The position numbers and the translations under genes were made by a program. Shown here piece by piece: positions 7,838-13,961 of a DNA stretch of 23,846 nt. The notes below the pieces were generated by a model. It was given only the letters and a program-made list of their open reading frames with translations. It was not told the DNA's origin and did no database searches. This stretch comes from Pedobacter sp. UBA4863. Lineage in GTDB: Bacteria; Bacteroidota; Bacteroidia; Sphingobacteriales; Sphingobacteriaceae. Location: the NCBI RefSeq assembly GCF_002399615.1, contig NZ_DHDZ01000008.1:1-23846 (forward strand). Reading direction: 5' to 3'. Each line of letters starts with the position of its first letter. Within the stretch, counting starts at the first letter, position 1.

Positions 7838-8887
7838 ATGGAGCAAAGTATTAATGATATAAATTCAAAGTCCCCTTTAGGAGATTTAGGGGTGATAAAA
7901 GCAGGGATTATTGGCGGAGCAGGATATACGGGCGGAGAGATGTTGCGTATTTTGTTAAACCATCCAAACGTAGAAATTGCTTTTGTAAATAGCAGCAGCA
8001 ACGCAGGAAATCTGATTTCGGATGTACACACTGATTTGTTTGGTGATACAGATTTGAGATTTACTGACCAAATTTTGCAAGACATCGATGTGTTGTTTCT
8101 ATGCGTTGGTCATGGTGATGCAAAGAAATTTTTAGAAGCAAACCCGATAAACGAAAAAGTAAAAATCATCGATTTGTCCCAAGACTTTAGATTAAATCGT
8201 AATTCGTCAATCGGAAATCGTCAATTTATTTACGGTTTACCAGAATTGAATAAAGATAAAATCCAATCGGCACAAAACATTGCTAACCCAGGTTGTTTTG
8301 CCACTTGTATTCAGTTAGGTTTATTGCCATTAGCTTCAAAGGGATTATTGCAAAGCGAAGTACACATCAATGCCACTACAGGCTCAACAGGCGCAGGTCA
8401 GGGTTTAAGCAAAACCTCACACTTTAGCTGGAGAAATAACAATCTGTCGATTTACAAGGCTTTTGAACATCAACACTTAAATGAAATTGGCGAGAGCCTT
8501 TTGCAATTGGTTAGGAATTCCCCTTCAGGGGATTTAGGGGTTGGAGCTTTAAATTTCATCCCACAACGTGGCGATTTTGCCAGAGGCATTTTGGCAGCAA
8601 TATATACCGAATGTAATTTAACCGAAGATGAGGCCTACGAGCTTTACGAAAGTTATTACGCCAACCATCCATTTACACACGTAAGCCGAAAAAACATCGA
8701 TTTAAAACAAGTGGTAAATACCAACAAATGCCTTGTACACTTAGAAAAACATGGCAATAAACTGTTTATCATTAGCATTACCGATAACCTTTTAAAAGGT
8801 GCCAGCGGACAAGCAGTTCAGAATATGAACTTAATGTTTGGCTTGGAAGAAAACAGTGGTTTGCGCTTAAAGGCCGCGAACTTTTAA
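7838..8887 (+). CDS. argC: N-acetyl(or succinyl)-gamma-glutamyl-phosphate reductase with repeat-derived insertions
   Basis: NADPH-dependent reductase making the N-acyl-glutamate semialdehyde. The dinucleotide motif GIIGGAGYTGGE is at 23-34, the catalytic cysteine C153 in NPGCFATC, and HINATTGSTGAGQ and FEHQHLNEI follow as expected. At 349 aa it is longer than my expectation for Bacteroidota ArgC, because repeat DNA is translated inside it: residues 121-129 (RNSSIGNRQ, between DFRL and FIYGLPELN) and 226-235 (RNSPSGDLGV, between LLQL and ALNFIPQRG). The N-terminal SKSPLGDLGV has the same origin, but there the native start may instead be GTG at 7892, giving MIKAGIIGGAGYTGG. All active-site motifs are intact, so the enzyme is probably functional. 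Confidence 0.95.
   Translation: MEQSINDINSKSPLGDLGVIKAGIIGGAGYTGGEMLRILLNHPNVEIAFVNSSSNAGNLISDVHTDLFGDTDLRFTDQILQDIDVLFLCVGHGDAKKFLEANPINEKVKIIDLSQDFRLNRNSSIGNRQFIYGLPELNKDKIQSAQNIANPGCFATCIQLGLLPLASKGLLQSEVHINATTGSTGAGQGLSKTSHFSWRNNNLSIYKAFEHQHLNEIGESLLQLVRNSPSGDLGVGALNFIPQRGDFARGILAAIYTECNLTEDEAYELYESYYANHPFTHVSRKNIDLKQVVNTNKCLVHLEKHGNKLFIISITDNLLKGASGQAVQNMNLMFGLEENSGLRLKAANF
7868..7894 (+). repeat. CCCCTTTAGG-family repeat at the start of argC
   Basis: TCCCCTTTAGGAGATTTAGG plus GGT starts at 7871; CCCCT (7872-7876) can pair with AGGGG (7888-7892). The 23-nt core differs at two positions from the copy at 8519 in the same gene. It is read in frame as SPLGDLGV if argC starts at 7838, or it is leader DNA ending at a GTG start (7892). 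Confidence 0.7.
8195..8225 (+). repeat. AATCGTAATTCGTCAATC-family repeat inside argC
   Basis: The 18-mer AATCGTAATTCGTCAATC at 8195-8212 recurs exactly, in inverted orientation, at 15414-15431 at the argE/GNAT junction. Related AATCGTAATTC and GATTTACGA units flank the four-helix-bundle gene at 13962. A second partial unit (AATCGTCAAT) follows at 8216-8225. It encodes residues 120-129 of ArgC. Confidence 0.7.
8517..8543 (+). repeat. CCCCTTCAGGGG palindromic repeat inside argC
   Basis: TCCCC (8519-8523), loop TTCA, GGGGA (8528-8532), followed by TTTAGGGGT. Its 23-nt core matches the copy at 7871 except at two positions and is read in the same frame, giving SPSGDLGV. It is a clean insertion between the segments LLQL and ALNFIPQRG. 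Confidence 0.75.
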
Positions 8888-8892
8888 ACACC

Positions 8893-8960
8893 TTGTCATA
8901 CTGAGCTTGCCGAAGTATCTGCAAGCGATGAACCAGATCCTTCGTTCCTCAGGATGACAA
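8893..8960 (+). repeat. Inverted-repeat element between argC and argD
   Basis: The left arm starts TTGTCATACTGAGCTTGCCG at 8893 and the right arm ends CTCAGGATGACAA at 8960. The reverse complement of the right arm (TTGTCATCCTGAGGAACGAA, then GGATCTG) matches the left arm over about 27 nt with a few mismatches. The 68-bp element fills nearly the whole argC-argD gap and would form a long hairpin in the mRNA. It resembles a dispersed intergenic repeat I associate with Bacteroidota genomes. Confidence 0.65.
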
Positions 8961-8973
8961 CAACAACGAAAAA

Positions 8974-10107
8974 ATGAACTTATACGACGTATATCCATTA
9001 AACGACATAGAAATCACTAAAGCAGCAGGCAGCAATGTTTGGGATGCTAACGGACAACAATATTTAGACCTATATGGCGGCCATGCGGTAATTAGCATTG
9101 GCCATACCAACCCACATTACGTGCAACGTTTAACCGAGCAGTTAAACAAAGTGGGCTTTTATTCTAACTCTATCAAAATTCCTTTGCAAGTACAATTGGC
9201 AGAGAAATTAGGCCAAGTTTCAGGTAAAACCGATTACCAACTGTTCTTATGTAACTCAGGTGCCGAAGCTAATGAAAATGCCTTGAAATTGGCTTCTTTT
9301 TATAATGGAAGAAAGAAAGTAATTGCTTTTAAAGGCGCATTTCATGGCCGTACTTCTTTAGCGGTAGCCGCTACCGATAACCCAAAAATTGTTGCTCCTG
9401 TTAACGAAACAGATCATATTACGTTTTTGCCATTTAACGATGAACAGGCTCTAGCTGATGAATTTGCAAAACATGGAAAAGAAATAGCTGCGGTAATTAT
9501 CGAAGGCATCCAAGGTGTAGGCGGTATCAAAGAAGCCTCAAAAAGTTTCTTGCAAAAAATCCGCTCGCTTTGCGACGAATACAATGCCGTTTACATTGCC
9601 GATAGCGTACAATGTGGCTATGGCAGAACAGGCTTGTTCTACTCGCACGATTGGGCTGGCGTAAATGCCGATATTTATACCATGGCAAAAGGCATGGGCA
9701 ACGGTTTCCCAATTGCGGGAATTTCTATTGCACCAAAATTTAAACCTTGGCACGGACAATTGGGTACTACTTTTGGCGGTAACCATTTGGCTTGTGCTGC
9801 GGCGTTGGCAGTTTTAGAAGTAATCGAAAAAGATAACTTGATGAAAAATGCAGCAGAAGTAGGCGCTTATCTAATCGAAGAACTAAAGAAATTTGAGCAA
9901 GTAAAAGAAGTGCGTGGCAGAGGCTTAATGATTGGCATCGAGTTACGAGAAGAGCTAGCCCATGTGAAGAAAGATTTGTTGTTTAAGCATTTCATCTTTA
10001 CTGGCGAAGCGAAACCTAATGTTATCCGTTTACTGCCAGCTTTAAATTTGACAAAGGACAATGCTGATGAGTTTCTTGTTGCTTTTGAGAAAGCGATAAA
10101 AGCTTAA
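8974..10107 (+). CDS. argD: N-acyl-ornithine aminotransferase (class III PLP aminotransferase)
   Basis: PLP enzyme converting N-acyl-glutamate semialdehyde to N-acyl-ornithine. 377 aa. Visible motifs: NSGAEANENALKLA (94-107, phosphate-binding), GAFHGRTSLA (121-130), IADSVQCGYGRTG (208-220, with D210 for the pyridine nitrogen) and Schiff-base lysine K239 in TMAKGMGNGFPIAG. The usual DEVQ is DSVQ here. The C-terminus GLMIGIELRE...VIRLLPALNLT is complete. The ATG at 8974 lies 13 bp after an inverted-repeat element. Class III aminotransferases are broad, but the flanking argC and argF' fix the pathway. Whether the acyl group is acetyl or succinyl cannot be read from this enzyme. Confidence 0.95.
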   Translation: MNLYDVYPLNDIEITKAAGSNVWDANGQQYLDLYGGHAVISIGHTNPHYVQRLTEQLNKVGFYSNSIKIPLQVQLAEKLGQVSGKTDYQLFLCNSGAEANENALKLASFYNGRKKVIAFKGAFHGRTSLAVAATDNPKIVAPVNETDHITFLPFNDEQALADEFAKHGKEIAAVIIEGIQGVGGIKEASKSFLQKIRSLCDEYNAVYIADSVQCGYGRTGLFYSHDWAGVNADIYTMAKGMGNGFPIAGISIAPKFKPWHGQLGTTFGGNHLACAAALAVLEVIEKDNLMKNAAEVGAYLIEELKKFEQVKEVRGRGLMIGIELREELAHVKKDLLFKHFIFTGEAKPNVIRLLPALNLTKDNADEFLVAFEKAIKA

Positions 10108-10108
10108 G

Positions 10109-10124
10109 GCTGAAAGCAAAAAGC
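10109..10124 (+). repeat. Left arm of inverted repeat around the first four-helix-bundle gene
   Basis: GCTGAAAGCAAAAAGC, starting 2 bp after the argD stop. Its reverse complement matches 10502-10517 at 15 of 16 positions. The arms enclose the whole four-helix-bundle gene. Confidence 0.65.
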
Positions 10125-10134
10125 ATTGACAAAA

Positions 10135-10491
10135 ATGAGAGACTACAAAAAATATGAAGTTTGGCAAAAGGCACATGGGTTAACGCTGTTCGTTTATGGA
10201 AGTGTGCTGCCTGTTTTACCGACTTCTGAAAAATATGATTTGGGTAGCCAGTTAAAAAGAGCAACGTACTCCATTGCGTTAAATATTGTTGAAGGTGCAG
10301 GACGAAATTCTGATGCAGACTTCGCTAGATTTTTAGATATGGCTTTAGGTTCTTGTCATGAAACCGAGTATGCAGTATTATTGATAAAAGATTTGAACTA
10401 TATAACTGAAGATTTATATAGGGAAACAGACAATAAAATTAATGAGGTAAAAGCTATGCTGATTGGCCTCTTGAAGAAAATTAGACAGTAA
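10135..10491 (+). CDS. Four-helix-bundle protein, S23/23S rRNA intervening-sequence (IVP) family
   Basis: Protein of 118 aa, all helical, with family hallmarks: YEVWQKAHGLTLFVY at the N-terminus, LGSQLKRATYSIALNIVEGAGR in the centre, FLDMALGSCHETEYAVLLIKDL and a C-terminal helix ending GLLKKIRQ. Relatives are encoded in intervening sequences of 23S rRNA and as free-standing genes in many Bacteroidota; a related fold occurs in the Avd proteins of diversity-generating retroelements. Its biochemical role is not settled. ATG at 10135 is preferred to TTG at 10126, which lies next to the repeat arm. It interrupts the argD-argF' order and is bracketed by inverted repeats (10109-10124 and 10502-10517), suggesting arrival as a cassette. 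It is unrelated to arginine chemistry as far as I can tell. Confidence 0.88.
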   Translation: MRDYKKYEVWQKAHGLTLFVYGSVLPVLPTSEKYDLGSQLKRATYSIALNIVEGAGRNSDADFARFLDMALGSCHETEYAVLLIKDLNYITEDLYRETDNKINEVKAMLIGLLKKIRQ

Positions 10492-10501
10492 ACTAGGAAA
10501 A

Positions 10502-10535
10502 GCTTTTTGCTTTCCGCTTTTAACTTTCCGCTTAA
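10502..10535 (+). repeat. Right arm of inverted repeat, with tandem CTTTCCGCTT units
   Basis: GCTTTTTGCTTTCCGC (10502-10517) pairs with the left arm at 10109, followed by a partial second unit CTTTTAACTTTCCGCTT. It ends immediately before the argF' start codon, so an upstream TTG reading of argF' (10507) would only translate repeat DNA. Confidence 0.65.
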
Positions 10536-10536
10536 G

Positions 10537-11520
10537 ATGAAACTTTTCTCTTCCGTACACGATGTAGCCGACATCAAACAATTAGTAGCAAGTGCATTGG
10601 CATTAAAAGCTAGTCCTTATGCTTATGGCGATTTGGGTAAAAACAAAACCCTCGGGTTGGTGTTTATGAACCCCAGCCTGCGTACCCGTTTAAGTACCCA
10701 AAAGGCAGCCCTTAATTTAGGGATGAACGTGATGGTGATGAACATGGACAAAGAAGGCTGGGCTTTAGAAACGCAGGATGGTGTGATCATGAATGGTACT
10801 ACTGTAGAGCACATTCGCGAAGCGGCCGCCGTAATGGGCGAGTATTGCGATGTCTTAGGCTTACGTTCTTTCCCTAAGCTACAAAACAGAGAAGAAGATT
10901 ACAACGAAGAGTTTTTCAATAAATTCGTGAAGTTTTGTGGCGTGCCTGTGGTGAGTTTAGAAAGTGCAACCAGGCATCCATTACAAAGCTTGGCCGATTT
11001 AATAACCATTACCGAAACCAATCCAATTCCTATAGCTGAAAGAGCTAACGGAAAAGTACCAAAAGTGGTTTTAGCTTGGGCGCCACATATTAAAGCACTA
11101 CCGCAAGCGGTACCAAACTCTTTTGCCGAGTGGATGTGCAGGGCGCAAGCCGAGGGCATGTTAGATTTTACCATTGCACAACCCGAAGGCTTTGAGCTAG
11201 AGGAAAGCTTTACACCTGGGGCAAAAATCTCTCATAATCTAGATGAAGCTATTACCGATGCAGATTACGTTTACGTGAAAAATTGGAGTAGCTACAAAGA
11301 ATATGGCAAGTTGTTAGATTTTCCAGAGGGATGGATGATGGACAATGAAAAACTAAAGCTCACCAAAAATGCAAAAGTAATGCATTGTTTGCCGGTTCGT
11401 AGAGATTTAGAATTGGCTTCCGAAATATTAGACGGACCAAATTCATTAGTCATTCACGAAGCAGGAAATAGATTATGGTCTGCACAAGCGGTGCTAAAAG
11501 CAATGTTAGAAGAACTATAA
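10537..11520 (+). CDS. argF': N-acyl-ornithine carbamoyltransferase, probably N-succinyl-ornithine type
   Basis: Transfers carbamoyl from carbamoyl phosphate to an N-acylated ornithine, giving N-acyl-citrulline. 327 aa from the ATG at 10537; the frame extends to 10507 but those codons are repeat DNA. Carbamoyl-phosphate residues lie in MNPSLRTRLS (44-53) and HPLQSLAD; HCLPVRRDLE and a C-terminal AVLKAMLEEL are typical. EGWALETQDGVIMNGTTVEHIREAA places Val90 where, as I recall, Xanthomonas acetyl-ornithine transcarbamylase has Glu92 and the Bacteroides fragilis succinyl-ornithine enzyme has Pro90. Published swaps of that Glu to small or hydrophobic residues changed preference to succinyl-ornithine, so Val90 argues for the succinyl route. 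The transcarbamylase family is certain; acyl specificity is inferred. Confidence 0.93.
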   Translation: MKLFSSVHDVADIKQLVASALALKASPYAYGDLGKNKTLGLVFMNPSLRTRLSTQKAALNLGMNVMVMNMDKEGWALETQDGVIMNGTTVEHIREAAAVMGEYCDVLGLRSFPKLQNREEDYNEEFFNKFVKFCGVPVVSLESATRHPLQSLADLITITETNPIPIAERANGKVPKVVLAWAPHIKALPQAVPNSFAEWMCRAQAEGMLDFTIAQPEGFELEESFTPGAKISHNLDEAITDADYVYVKNWSSYKEYGKLLDFPEGWMMDNEKLKLTKNAKVMHCLPVRRDLELASEILDGPNSLVIHEAGNRLWSAQAVLKAMLEEL

Positions 11521-11557
11521 AAAGCAGAAAGACTAAAGCTAAAAGCCCAAAGCTTTT
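11521..11557 (+). repeat. Degenerate GAAAGC/TAAAAGC repeat after argF'
   Basis: Imperfect 8-9-bp periodic run AAAGCAGAAAGACTAAAGCT then AAAAGCCCAAAGC, beginning right after the argF' stop. In composition it resembles the left arm at 10109, suggesting the same repeat family on the other side of argF'. Confidence 0.4.
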
Positions 11558-11565
11558 GCAAGAGC

Positions 11566-11598
11566 AGACTTACAAAGTTTTTAAAACTTCGTAAGTCT
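11566..11598 (+). repeat. 33-bp palindrome between argF' and the VOC gene
   Basis: AGACTTAC (11566-11573) and GTAAGTCT (11591-11598) enclose AAGTTTTTAAAACTT, itself a palindrome around a single T. The only mismatch is one A/C pair. This forms a very stable hairpin in either strand but has no U-run after it, so it looks like a REP-type element rather than a terminator. Confidence 0.65.
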
Positions 11599-11664
11599 CA
11601 CAAATACAAGGGATATTGGAAAGGTTAAAATAATAAAGTCGCCATTCAAATAACGAGATGAACC

Positions 11665-12009
11665 ATGCAAAAACTAAAACACGAACAAATACAATACATC
11701 GAATTCCTATCAGCAGACATTAAAAAAGCGAAGAATTTTTATACCGAATGCTTTGGTTGGAAATTTTCCGATTATGGACCCGATTATACTGCATTTGAAG
11801 GTGAATATGTTGATGGAGGATTTACCACAGGCGCACCCGTTAATGGAACTGTTTTGGTGATACTTTATTCATCAGACCTTGAAGCTACCAGGGACAAAGT
11901 ATTGGCTGCTGGCGGAAAAATTGTGAAAGATATTTTCAGTTTTCCTGGGGGTAGGCGTTTCCAATTTACCGACGCTGATGGCTATGAATTGGCAGTGTGG
12001 TCAGAATAG
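11665..12009 (+). CDS. VOC superfamily (glyoxalase/bleomycin-resistance-like) protein
   Basis: Protein of 114 aa with one vicinal-oxygen-chelate unit pair: IQYIEFLSADIKKAKNFYTECFGWKFSDYGP (beta-alpha-beta with the FYxxxFGW signature), then AAGGKIVKDIFSFPGGRRFQFTDADGYELAVW at the end. It belongs to the small VOC proteins of unknown substrate common in Bacteroidota; a metal-dependent lyase, dioxygenase-like or binding role are all possible. It splits argF' from argB and has no obvious arginine role. The gap before it holds a 33-bp palindrome and the gap after it AACCTTTC-type repeat debris, so it may be another inserted passenger. Confidence 0.9.
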   Translation: MQKLKHEQIQYIEFLSADIKKAKNFYTECFGWKFSDYGPDYTAFEGEYVDGGFTTGAPVNGTVLVILYSSDLEATRDKVLAAGGKIVKDIFSFPGGRRFQFTDADGYELAVWSE

Positions 12010-12016
12010 AGTTTGG

Positions 12017-12056
12017 CAACGTTACAACTTTAAAACATTCCAACCTTTCAACAATA
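12017..12056 (+). repeat. CAACNTT-type repeat debris before argB
   Basis: CAACGTTACAACTTTAAAAC followed by ATTCCAACCTTTCAACAATAG: irregular, roughly 7-9-bp spaced CAAC/ACCTTTC units. AACCTTTC (12042-12049) is inverted relative to GAAAGGTT (11619-11626) on the other side of the VOC gene. Confidence 0.4.
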
Positions 12057-12066
12057 GAACAGTGTT

Positions 12067-12855
12067 ATGCAAAAACTAACCATCATAAAAATAGGCGGAA
12101 ACGTCATCGATAATTCTGAGAACTTACATCGTTTCCTAGAGGATTTTACAGCTTTAGAAGGGCCTAAAATCTTAATTCACGGTGGTGGTAAAATTGCAAC
12201 TGAAACTAGCGCTTCATTAGGTGTTGAAGCAAAGATGGTTGATGGTAGGCGGATTACCGATATTGATACTTTACGGGTGGTAACCATGGTTTACGCGGGC
12301 TTGATCAACAAAAATATTGTAGCACAGTTGCAAGCCAAAGGCACCAATGCCATTGGTTTAACGGGCGCAGATGGCAATATCATTAAAGCAAAAAAGCGTC
12401 CAGTAACGGAAATAGACTACGGCTTTGTAGGAGATTTAGATGAAAGCTCGGTTTCGGTTGGCTCATTGACTAATTTGCTGCAAGCTGGATTTGTACCTGT
12501 ACTTTGTGCCATTACGCACGATGGGGCTACGCAGTTATTGAATACTAATGCAGATACCATAGCTTCGGCGGTGGCGGTGGCCATGTCGAGCGTTTACGAA
12601 ACACATTTGGTATATTGCTTTGAGAAAAAAGGCGTGCTAAAAGATGTAAACGATGATGAAACGGTAGTAAGGGAAATTCGCTCTGCTGATTTTGAACCCT
12701 TAAAAGCTGATGGAACGGTGGCAGGTGGAATGATCCCGAAATTGCATAATGCTTTTGAGGCTATTAATAAAGGCGTAACTTCGGTATATATTGGCAAAGC
12801 CGATGAATTGGCGGAGATTGAAAAGGGAACCTTTGGCACAAAATTGTTGAAGTAA
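12067..12855 (+). CDS. argB: N-acylglutamate kinase
   Basis: Amino acid kinase of 262 aa phosphorylating the gamma-carboxylate of N-acetyl- or N-succinylglutamate. Motifs: IKIGGNV with K8 and G10-G11 (phosphate positioning), IHGGGK at 37-42, NTNADT at 159-164 (acyl-glutamate and catalytic Asp region) and GGMIPKL at 220-226 with K225 for transition-state stabilisation. The N-terminal extra helix of arginine-inhibited hexameric NAGK seems absent, since the protein starts three residues before the first strand, so allosteric feedback by arginine may be lacking (inference). Between the VOC gene and proC. The substrate should match ArgF', which points to succinyl. Confidence 0.95.
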   Translation: MQKLTIIKIGGNVIDNSENLHRFLEDFTALEGPKILIHGGGKIATETSASLGVEAKMVDGRRITDIDTLRVVTMVYAGLINKNIVAQLQAKGTNAIGLTGADGNIIKAKKRPVTEIDYGFVGDLDESSVSVGSLTNLLQAGFVPVLCAITHDGATQLLNTNADTIASAVAVAMSSVYETHLVYCFEKKGVLKDVNDDETVVREIRSADFEPLKADGTVAGGMIPKLHNAFEAINKGVTSVYIGKADELAEIEKGTFGTKLLK

Positions 12856-12866
12856 CATTGTTTAGT

Positions 12867-12971
12867 CGTCATTTCGAAGGAGGTACAACTGAGAATTGAA
12901 AATCAACGAAGTTAAATCTGTTTTTGAGAAGCATCTAACTTTTAGATTTCTCACTAGCATTCGAAATGACG
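12867..12971 (+). repeat. 105-bp element with 12-bp perfect inverted termini between argB and proC
   Basis: CGTCATTTCGAA (12867-12878) is perfectly inverted as TTCGAAATGACG (12960-12971). Partial complementarity continues inside (left ...CAACTGAGAATTG, right TTTAGATTTCTCACTAG). It lacks any ORF and looks like a small non-autonomous palindromic element. Farther on, CCCG/CGGG (13005-13019) forms another short hairpin, so most of the 264-bp gap is repeat debris. Confidence 0.65.
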
Positions 12972-13119
12972 GAAACAGAGGGCAAAAAAATTGAAGCGAA
13001 TAGCCCCGATAAATACGGGACAGACAGGACTAACATTAAAAAGAGCATATCGATTGTTTTTCAAAAAATAATTAACCATCGAAGTATCGGTGAAATCATA
13101 AAAACTGTGTAATCACAAA

Positions 13120-13926
13120 ATGATGAAAAAAATAACCATTATAGGTAGCGGAAACATCGGACTGTCTTTAGCGAAAGGACTGGTAAACAAAGCGTATTGC
13201 AAGGCAGAAAACATTACATTAACTCGTAGAAATATTAAGTTAATGACCGAAGAAGTGGCTGCTGGTTTTAAAGTAAGCGATGATAACCTCACGGCTATTG
13301 AAGGAGTTGATATTGTGGTTCTGGCTGTATTGCCACAACAATTGAAGAAAGTTTTAACGCAATTGGCACCAGCGGTTAATCCAGAAAAACAACTGTTTGT
13401 ATCGGTAATTTCGGGAGTAACCTGTGCCGATGTACGCAAAGAACTCGGCGAAAATGTGCAGGTAATTAGAGCGATGCCAAATACCGCAATTTCTATTGGG
13501 CAGAGCATGACTTGCGTGGCTACAGATAACGCAACCGAAGAAAATCTGAACGAAGTGGTAGCCTTGTTTGAAACTGTTGGCGCTGTAGTAACTATCCAAG
13601 AAGATTTAATGACTTCGGCAACGGCATTATGTGCTTGCGGCATTGCTTTCTTTTTACGCAGCATTAGAGCGGCATCGCAAGGCGGTGTAGAAATTGGTTT
13701 CCATGCCCACGATGCCTTGAAAATGGCGGTGCAAACGGCCAAAGGTGCGGCAGATTTGCTGTTGCTGAACCAAACCCACCCAGAAACCGAAATAGATAAA
13801 GTAACTTCGCCAAAAGGTTGTACCATTGCCGGATTAAATGAAATGGAGCATAACGGTTTCAGTTCATCGCTAATTAAAGGAATAAAACTATCGGCCAAAA
13901 AAGCTGGTGGGTTATATAACGAATAA
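13120..13926 (+). CDS. proC: Pyrroline-5-carboxylate reductase
   Basis: NAD(P)H-dependent last step of proline synthesis. 268 aa. The dinucleotide motif IIGSGNIGLSLAKG starts at residue 7; VVLAVLPQQL and the ISGVTCADVRKELG region follow, then VIRAMPNTAISIGQSMT. The C-terminal P5CR signature is TSPKGCTIAGLNEMEHNGF. A Met-Met start leaves 13120 or 13123 equally possible. Its position inside an arginine operon fits the shared glutamate-semialdehyde chemistry and suggests coordinated arginine and proline output; I recall proC near arg genes in other Bacteroidota, unverified here. Preceded by a 264-bp gap of repeat debris. Confidence 0.95.
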   Translation: MMKKITIIGSGNIGLSLAKGLVNKAYCKAENITLTRRNIKLMTEEVAAGFKVSDDNLTAIEGVDIVVLAVLPQQLKKVLTQLAPAVNPEKQLFVSVISGVTCADVRKELGENVQVIRAMPNTAISIGQSMTCVATDNATEENLNEVVALFETVGAVVTIQEDLMTSATALCACGIAFFLRSIRAASQGGVEIGFHAHDALKMAVQTAKGAADLLLLNQTHPETEIDKVTSPKGCTIAGLNEMEHNGFSSSLIKGIKLSAKKAGGLYNE

Positions 13927-13929
13927 AGG

Positions 13930-13961
13930 GATTTACGACTTACGATTTTAGATTTACGATT
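13930..13961 (+). repeat. GATTTACGA tandem/inverted repeat, left flank of the second four-helix-bundle gene
   Basis: GATTTACGA at 13930-13938, a degenerate CTTACGATTTTA, then GATTTACGATT at 13951-13961. The last 11 nt are perfectly inverted as AATCGTAAATC at 14316-14326, so the gene lies between complementary arms. The last base precedes the ATG by nothing. Confidence 0.6.

Noticed and set aside
8893..8960. Insertion sequence or transposon between argC and argD.
   Set aside because: Only 68 bp and no ORF; at most a non-autonomous REP/MITE-type element.
10109..10517. Diversity-generating retroelement, because Avd proteins share the four-helix-bundle fold.
   Set aside because: No reverse transcriptase, template repeat or variable repeat is in the window; the sequence fits S23/IVP-type proteins better.
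13113..13898. 261-codon ORF antisense to proC.
   Set aside because: It is the shadow of proC codon usage: serine/alanine-rich with no family character, while proC shows all P5CR motifs.
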